Shown in pieces: positions 62,553 through 64,000 of a DNA stretch of 64,000 nucleotides (position 1 is the first letter of the stretch; each line of letters opens with the position of its first letter). Below the pieces are notes generated by a model that was not told where the DNA came from, did no database searches, and was given only the letters and a program-made list of their open reading frames with translations. Origin of the DNA: an uncultured Phycisphaerae bacterium (lineage in GTDB: Bacteria > Planctomycetota > Phycisphaerae > UBA1845 > Fen-1342); contig CALGJV010000031.1 in the NCBI GenBank assembly GCA_937928595.1, positions 45,229-109,228 of the forward strand, written 5' to 3'. The translations under genes were made by a program, and so were the position numbers.

Positions 62553-63344
62553 TTACCCGGCCGCCCGGTCCAGCCCCAGCAGCCGCGTCGCGTTGCCGCC
62601 CGTGACCTGCGCGTACTCGGCCGGCAGCAGCGCCTGGCGCAGCTCGTCCAGCAGCGCGATGTGCCGCGGGATGTGCGCGTCGTCGTACGCGACGGCGTGC
62701 GTACCGAACACCACGCGCTCGGCGCCGACCGCGTACACCGCCTGCCGGATCGCGTCAGCCGTCGCGTGCGACGTGTCGAGGTACAACCGCGCGTCGTCGC
62801 GGTGCACCGTGCGCCGCACCAGGTCGAGCAGCTCCGCGCGCCGCCCGAGGCTCGCCCCGCAGGCGCACAGCACCACCGGCAGGCGCGGGTGGCCGGCCGC
62901 CAGCGCGTGCAGCTTCGCCGGCGCCGTGCGCTCGTCGTCGCCCACGCACACCAGCAGGGGGCGGCTGACCAGCGTCAGCGCCGCCAGGTACGGCCCGAGC
63001 AGCCGCGGCTCCGGCTCGTAATCGTTCTCGGCCGGGGCCAGCACGGCCGCGACGAACGGTTCCGTTTGCAGCGCGCCGACCAGGGCCGGCACGTGGCTGT
63101 CGGTGCGGCCGGGGCGGATCCAGTAGACCGGCGCGAGCCTTCCGTACGTGCGGCAGGCGTCGAGGCACGCGACGTTGGCCGCCGCTTCGTCGAGATCCGC
63201 GGCCCCGGACGGGGACGACGCGGCGTCGCGGTTCGAGACGAGCACCAGATCGACGTTGCACACGCCGGCGTAGGTGGTGACGTGGGCGGGCCGCGCCGCC
63301 CCGGGCGTCGTGAAGCCGATGTGTCCGTGCACGTCGATGATCAT
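62553..63344 (-). CDS. Amidohydrolase-2-like TIM-barrel metal hydrolase
   Basis: A 263-residue protein. It begins MIIDVHGHIG, the HxH metal-binding motif of amidohydrolase-related TIM barrels, here DVHGH. Later parts (VYWIRPGRTD, LPVVLCACGASLGRRAELLD, LYLDTSHAT and ERVVFGTHAVAYD) match the ACMSD/amidohydrolase_2 layout; the last has GTHA where GTDxP is usual, so the final Asp ligand may be replaced. The length is slightly short for the family. A TACGAT box 15 bases before the ATG is a possible -10. The substrate is unknown. Confidence 0.75.
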   Translation of the reverse strand: MIIDVHGHIGFTTPGAARPAHVTTYAGVCNVDLVLVSNRDAASSPSGAADLDEAAANVACLDACRTYGRLAPVYWIRPGRTDSHVPALVGALQTEPFVAAVLAPAENDYEPEPRLLGPYLAALTLVSRPLLVCVGDDERTAPAKLHALAAGHPRLPVVLCACGASLGRRAELLDLVRRTVHRDDARLYLDTSHATADAIRQAVYAVGAERVVFGTHAVAYDDAHIPRHIALLDELRQALLPAEYAQVTGGNATRLLGLDRAAG

Positions 63345-63688
63345 GTGAATCGGACCGGCATCGTACCCGGCCCTGTCCGCCCGACGGAAGCGGGCCGGGC
63401 GTCGTTCGCGCACCGCAAGCAGCGAAACGTCCCGAGTTCGGGCTGCACGCCGAGGTCCGTGTGGCGGCGGCCAATGACCGGTGCGGGGCCGCGCGCCGCA
63501 ATCGAATCGGCGTTCGCGCTCGCCGACGCTTCGCGCTCGGATTCCGGAGCTGCTCTTGTTCTCTCGATCTCTTGCTCTCTCGCTCTTTCGCTCTCTCCCC
63601 CGTGGCTCCTCTCCGCCGCTCCTGCTCGGACGGCGGCCCCCGGACGCATAGAATCTCCACCCAAGGCCCGAACCGCGAAGGAGCCGCC
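63345..63688. other. Intergenic region with pyrimidine-rich tract (344 bases)
   Basis: No gene. Positions 63551-63601 form an almost pure pyrimidine tract built from CTCTCG, CTCTTG and CTCTTTCG units with a rough eight-base period, unlike anything else in the window. TAGAAT at 63649-63654 is a likely -10 for the alcohol dehydrogenase gene, without a clear -35. Confidence 0.5.
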
Positions 63689-64000
63689 GTGATCCACGCC
63701 CACGCCGCCCGCGAACCGCGCGCCCCGCTGACCCCGCACACGCTCGAGACCGGGCCGCTGTGGCCGCACGAGGTCGAACTGGCCGTCACGCACTGCGGCA
63801 TCTGCCACAGCGACCTCAGCATGCTCGACAATGAATGGGGCATGACAACCTATCCGTTTGTTCCGGGCCATGAAGTGGCCGGACGCATTGCAAAGATCGG
63901 TGAAAATGTCACCACGCTGGCCATCGGTGACCGGGTCGGCCTCGGCTGGCATTCCGGCTATTGCCATTCCTGTACCTCCTGCCATGCCGGTGACCATAAT
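63689..64000 (+). CDS. Zinc-dependent alcohol dehydrogenase (5' part, cut by window edge)
   Basis: The first 104 residues of a medium-chain dehydrogenase of the YahK/cinnamyl-alcohol-dehydrogenase kind. The catalytic zinc ligand region GICHSDLSML, GHEVAGRIAKIGENVT and GDRVGLGW are visible, followed by the start of the structural zinc lobe (CHSCTSCHAGDHN). AAGGAG precedes a GTG at 63689. Codon use changes sharply at about 63827: only 2 of the first 46 codons end in A or T, against 23 of the next 58. The protein reads through smoothly, so this is either a recombinant gene or an assembly join between two similar genes. Confidence 0.85.
   Translation, partial: MIHAHAAREPRAPLTPHTLETGPLWPHEVELAVTHCGICHSDLSMLDNEWGMTTYPFVPGHEVAGRIAKIGENVTTLAIGDRVGLGWHSGYCHSCTSCHAGDHN

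Overview
The window is GC-rich and densely coded. It looks like a chromosomal segment of a member of the Planctomycetota. The 16S rRNA gene carries the ACACAAGCGGTGGAGCATGT block and GAGCGAAACCC typical of that phylum, and it stands alone without an adjoining 23S gene, a known planctomycete habit. The protein content agrees: an Hc1-type histone-like protein, a dockerin-like GDLNCDG tail, a ThuA/DUF1080 fusion, a GH172 (DUF2961) enzyme and many short lipoproteins. I cannot place it below phylum from sequence reading alone. Apart from a possible assembly join in the last 170 bases, I see no insertion sequence, phage gene, CRISPR array or tRNA.

Layout. 1-3.6 kb: a minus-strand ECF sigma factor, zinc-finger anti-sigma, Spy-like and DUF4405 membrane-protein operon, with a cardiolipin-synthase-like gene cut by the left edge. 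3.7-10.7 kb: a coiled-coil repeat protein, an alpha/beta hydrolase, enoyl-ACP reductase (fabI), a lipoprotein, UDP-glucose dehydrogenase and an AmrS-type radical SAM enzyme. 10.8-12.8 kb: a secreted beta-propeller lipoprotein. 13.1-15.1 kb: the 16S unit with promoter, boxA-like leader and a long-range processing stem. 15.2-27.1 kb: mixed housekeeping genes (a YchF-like ATPase, GH172, a solitary FliN, asparagine synthetase, glucan phosphorylase). 27.2-38.7 kb: an SDR gene followed by a cell-surface polysaccharide cluster. 38.9-43.5 kb: secreted sugar-active and phosphoesterase genes. 43.8-49.1 kb: a flagellar export operon fliL-fliN-fliO-fliP-fliQ-fliR-flhB. 49.3-64 kb: a giant dockerin-tailed secreted protein, a UvrC-derived protein, Hc1, a FabZ-like dehydratase, an AGE-type epimerase, an FAD oxidoreductase, a thiolase-like/DUF35 pair and the start of an alcohol dehydrogenase.

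The polysaccharide cluster is the most coherent system. One translationally coupled minus-strand operon encodes an ABC-2 permease (Wzm-like), an ATPase with a C-terminal glycan-binding-like domain (Wzt-like), a methyltransferase with a long coiled coil, and a GT2-GT4 double glycosyltransferase. The arrangement resembles O-antigen export with a WbdD-type chain terminator and molecular ruler. The coil here holds a 40-residue (120 bp) tandem duplication. Next to it lie a polyprenol-phosphate-type GT2, a DUF2304 protein, a GtrA/PIG-L fusion, a GNAT and a GT-C-like membrane protein. Together these suggest lipid-linked amino-sugar deacetylation and re-acylation.

Gene expression signals are readable. 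Several promoters have TTGCAA/TTGCTT/TTGACG -35 boxes. At least seven genes without a clear Shine-Dalgarno carry a good -10 box only 6-9 nt before the ATG, which points to leaderless or near-leaderless transcripts. Other genes have strong GGAGG-type sites matching the CCTCC at the 16S 3' end.
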